DNA of 64,000 nucleotides from positions 54,981,574 through 55,045,573 of the forward strand of contig NC_067476.1 of assembly GCF_947179515.1 (NCBI RefSeq). The letters run 5' to 3'. A program made the translations under genes and the position numbers. Origin of the DNA: Apodemus sylvaticus (taxonomy: Eukaryota > Chordata > Mammalia > Rodentia > Muridae). Positions 60,392 to 64,000 of the stretch are shown piece by piece; the stretch's first letter is position 1; the number at the start of each line of letters is the position of its first letter. The notes beneath the pieces were generated by a model. That model made no database searches. It saw only the letters and a list, made by a program, of their open reading frames with translations, and was not told the DNA's origin.

Positions 60392-61884
60392 GTGAGCGCA
60401 GCTCGATGGATTCCAGCCGCCGCCCGGGCCGCCCGCCCACAGCTCGGCACCCTCCGGGTAAGAGCCACCCTGCTGGCGCTGGAGCTGCCCGCGCCACCGC
60501 ATCGGGCAATGGGTGCCACTTCCCCAGCCTTATCCAAGAACCTGGGGATAGCTCTCTGCGTCCCTGTCCCTAACGTTTGTCCCTTGGGGCTCGAGGTAGG
60601 GCCCCGCTAGGCTCAAAAGTGCATAGGGAACTCGTCACCCCCACCCCACAGAGTTCCCTTGACTGGGAAACCCGCAGATCCCGAACCCCCTCCCCCAATC
60701 CGCCCTGGGAACAAGAAAGTGCAAATGGCTTCTGGACTCCTCAGTTTAGCTGGGGGTGGGGGTGGGGTCAGTAAAGGTTTCGAATGGTATAGAATACTGT
60801 GTTTCCGAGGTTTGATGGTGGTCAGAGCTACCCTAGGTTAACAGGTGTTTTTCAAGGGTTGGGTTGTGGGTGGGGGTGGGGCGGCTTCGGTGTATTCAGG
60901 ATGTCTTTCATGGGTGAGGCCAATTTTTAGGATCTGTAGTTTATTGGGCCTTGTGTATAAAGATGCTTTAGTTATTTTAAAACGTTTCTCTAATTCTTAA
61001 GGGGAAAATAGTAATAATCCAAGCTAGGTTCCTCCCGCATTCGATAATGTGTCAGGTGAATTTGGACTATTTTATGTTACAAAATGGATGCTTGCAGTGG
61101 GAAGTACTATCAGAAAATCTGGTACAGGTTTTAGAATAAACCCAATAGATGTTTGAGAAATTCGAGGCATTTGGATGGTCAAACATCGCGTGTTTCTCAT
61201 TTGCCAGAGTAATGAAAGAGTAGATCTTTTTGCTTTCCAAATGCGTTGTGGTATTTTTTTTCATTTTCCAATAAACACCATACTGCAATATTTTCCCTAC
61301 TTCGAAACTACTGAACCAAAACACACAGGAAAAAAAGAAAAAGAAAATCTTTGTAGAACATAATGTTGTTTTTACCCCCCAAAAATTCTGAATGGTATTT
61401 GACGATGCATTTTGAAACCCCTATTTCCTGTTCCTTCATGAACACATAGGGAAACATTGAAACCTTAGACAATCTGCCGCATTGCGCATGAGACTGCACG
61501 TGGTGGTGAGCTATCGTCCCCAACAACGTGCCTATGGACACATCCTTATTGTTTGCCCAAACAACAGAGTTGGCTGTACAAATATTTGTGAACAATAGGT
61601 GGTTTACACGTAGAAAGGCGGTTTTAGTCATTAAGGATGGAATCACTCTCATTTCAAAATGGAGGACCAGTTGATGTCTGCAGGATTGTCCTGGGTCAGT
61701 AACTCACTGTCCTTGGAATGGGTTTTTGTTTTTTATTTTATTTTTATTCGGAGTGTCTGTACCTAGTAAGCAGTTCTCTATTATACTGTGATAACACTGA
61801 GATCATCCTCTGAGATGAGCATTCCCTTTTGAAAAACAAGCTCCTTGTCTGGGTCCATAGGCCCTGCAGCTAGCTAGGTCCATT

Positions 61885-61986
61885 GAAGTTGGGTGGGGCT
61901 GAAGGACTTGATGGTCTGAGGTTGGGTGGGGCTGGGGGTGGACTTGGAGTTCTGAGGCTGGGTGGGCATGGTGGGCTTGGTGCTCT
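61885..61986. repeat. three-unit 33-36 bp minisatellite
   Basis: Three imperfect units (61885-61917, 61918-61953, 61954-61986), each starting GARGTTGGGTGGGGCTG or a close variant. On the minus strand one frame reads as 11-12 residue repeats rich in Ser, Thr, Pro and Gln, but it is not linked to any gene I know. Confidence 0.6.
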
Positions 61987-63497
61987 TCTGGCTAAGCTGT
62001 AGATTTGGGGTTTCAGCTGCTTTTTCCTGGGTTTGGTGGCCCAGCCTGTTTCAGTGACTAACATGGTTCTGATGACACCGAAGGTGATGCCACGGGCAAA
62101 CATGGAGGATCGAGGGCATCTTCGTCAGCCTCATGGTCATAGTAAAAGCTTACTAGAAAGAAATGGTTGCAACTTGAGAAATAAGTGTTTGGGAAATCGC
62201 ACATTTTCTCTACAGGGAAAGGCTAAGAGACCGCCACAACTGCCTTCATTGTCTCTGTGAAGCTAACAACAATAAAAAACAAACAAACAAACAAAGAAAG
62301 AAAGTGGAGAGAAAAAAGAAACGAAATTTAAAGATTATTCAGAGCCTAAGAGCTTAGAGGCTTGTGAGCTAAACTCCCAGAGTCCTGGGTCCAAACCTCT
62401 ATTTATAGACTGGGGAGCCAATGTCCTGGCCTTGGTTTCTTGGGAGTGCAGTCTCTGGAAAGGCTAGGGGGAAAAAAAGGCAAAGTTCGCTATTACAAAG
62501 GTAGGCAAGAAAACTGGCTGAAAACCAACCGTCTTTTTCCTATCATATCTTTCTACTAATATGCATATTTTGCCAGAATTCTGTTCTCTGAGCCCAAGAG
62601 GCAGGGGAAACCGGAACAAAGACAGTATTTCACCCTGGGCTGGCAGGCAGCTGTTAGAGGTGTTTAGGCCTTGTCGCAGTGCGGCGGCAGCGGCCAGTGA
62701 GGGTATGCGGGAGCACAGGAAGCTGTGGAAACGCAACCAAGAACTCGGAATTCCGATTTAAATCCAATTTAGGGGCTCTTTTTCGGAAATGATAAAAATA
62801 GATACCATTGTTTCAAAGGAAAGTATCTTCTAGATTTGATAGCTTTGCAAAACTAAAAGAGAAATTATGCTCCCTAATCCTAGGGTGGTGTTCCCCCTCC
62901 ACATTAACAGATGACGGGGAAGCTGTGCCCCATATGTGAACATTCTGATCCACAGACAATGCAGAGAGTGTCCATGAGCAACATGGAGATTTTGTTGATT
63001 TGAGGGAACCAGACTAGCAAACTACAAAGATTGATCTAGGTACTAATTCAGATTTTCCTGCAAACGAAAACCATGTTTTCTGCTTCTTTTAGATAGGATT
63101 TTCGAGTCCCTCCACAGCCAGGAGCTGGAGTAGTGCGCTGTGGAGCCCGGGGCACAGTGCTTGAGGCGGGGTTTGCTTAGAGCCTCTGCAGTGCGGGGCT
63201 GTGCACGCCCAGCGCATGTGCAGTGAAATAGCCAAGCCCAGGGATTGACCCAGCACTGCACAGCTTGGGGGGAGGGAGCGATAGGAGAAGATAACCAGAT
63301 CCATTACCCCTTTCTCAGAATTTGCTGTTCATTCAGCCTTTCATCTAAAGATAGCCACTACTTTACCCTTGACTACAATTACTTTCAGTCTTAGACTTAA
63401 ACCACCCCACCCTAATGTGTGTGTACCTTAGAAATAGGTTGCAGATATGAGCTAGTAGCAAGTAGATTTTTTTCTTTTCAGTTGTACACACATACAC

Positions 63498-63525
63498 ATG
63501 CACACGCACAGTACACATGCACGCG

Positions 63526-63564
<39 letters not shown>

Positions 63565-63590
63565 GCACGCACGCGCGCGCGTACACACAT
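63498..63590. repeat. (CA)n/(CG)n dinucleotide tract
   Basis: Alternating purine-pyrimidine repeats with CA, CG and CGCA units, capable of Z-DNA formation. Confidence 0.9.
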
Positions 63591-64000
63591 ACACTCACAT
63601 GACCCTCAGAAATACATTTTTTTTTTCAGACTGGCACTGCCTGCTCTGGGAAAAGGCCTTTTTTCCTGGTGCCAGTTCAAACTGACAAAGTTGGGGACAA
63701 CCGTTCTCGGATCTTGTTACACCAGCACAGCGCAGTGCAGCGCATTACATCCTAAAGCTCAGACTCAGCAGAGAGCAATCAAGTAAATAAAAATGTAAAT
63801 AAATTAACAAACTGGAGGGATTTCCCTCCTGCCTCTCCTAATCAATAAGAGAAGCTCGCTTCTGGGTCACAAGCTTGTCTGAGCTGGGGGTGGGGCGCTG
63901 AGAGGTAGCCTCAAGGACTTTAGGACTCCCTTTTGCTTCTCCAGTGGACGTGGCAGGACCAACTTCTGATGTCCCAGGAAGGAAGTGCCTGGTCTTTGGT

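Larger units (their letters stand above)
60392..64000. other. Region towards Hoxd4/Hoxd3
   Basis: No gene is recognised. It contains a three-unit imperfect 33-36 bp repeat (61885-61986) and a CA/CG dinucleotide tract (63498-63590). It would be intronic if the exon at 60127-60391 belongs to Hoxd3. Confidence 0.5.

Noticed and set aside
55000..64000. mir-10b, expected near Hoxd4
   Set aside because: The mature miR-10b sequence is not present between Hoxd8 and the window end; it should lie further right.

Overview
This is mammalian genomic DNA from the 5' (posterior) half of a HoxD cluster with the neighbouring Evx2 gene. Every protein-coding gene I can support is a homeobox gene. In order: Evx2 (minus strand, three exons), then Hoxd13, Hoxd12, Hoxd11, Hoxd10, Hoxd9 and Hoxd8 (all plus strand, two exons each). 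The window ends inside the long interval leading to Hoxd4/Hoxd3; neither of their coding regions nor mir-10b is present. A SINE of the rodent B2/B3 type near 57.2 kb and a degraded B1-like piece near 13.2 kb point to a murid rodent. HoxD8, HoxD9 and HoxD13 come out at 292, 343 and 341 residues, slightly longer than the mouse proteins as I remember them, which leans towards rat or another murid rather than reference mouse. I cannot settle the species.

Layout: 1-3.7 kb is the Evx2 3' side; 3.7-7.4 kb is Evx2; 7.4-16.1 kb is the Evx2-Hoxd13 intergenic region, rich in microsatellites; 16.1-20 kb is Hoxd13; 23.3-26 kb Hoxd12; 30.4-32.8 kb Hoxd11; 40.1-43.4 kb Hoxd10; 46.2-48.4 kb Hoxd9; 52.9-56 kb Hoxd8; about 60.0-60.4 kb is a GC-rich block with a non-coding exon that probably belongs to a distal Hoxd3/Hoxd4 transcript. 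Every Hox intron/exon junction obeys GT-AG, and all six Hox reading frames are intact.

These genes encode nuclear DNA-binding transcription factors that pattern the posterior trunk, limbs and urogenital system. Their order on the chromosome mirrors their order of activation, and much of the intergenic DNA is presumably regulatory. I list candidate promoter modules, CTCF-like motifs and upstream ORFs that can be seen in the sequence.

Most notable observations: (1) Evx2 exon 1 carries one extra base in a six-base homopolymer, which breaks the frame before the homeodomain; without it the gene reads 475 codons. (2) The Hoxd13 and Hoxd11 start codons each overlap the stop of an upstream ORF as ATGA. 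(3) The Hoxd9 promoter has a symmetric ATTGG-N10-CACGTG-N10-CCAAT dyad, and Hoxd13 has a related CACGTG-N11-CCAAT. (4) CTCF-like motifs switch orientation between Hoxd12 and Hoxd11. I found no wholly new system; this is a known locus with several details worth checking.
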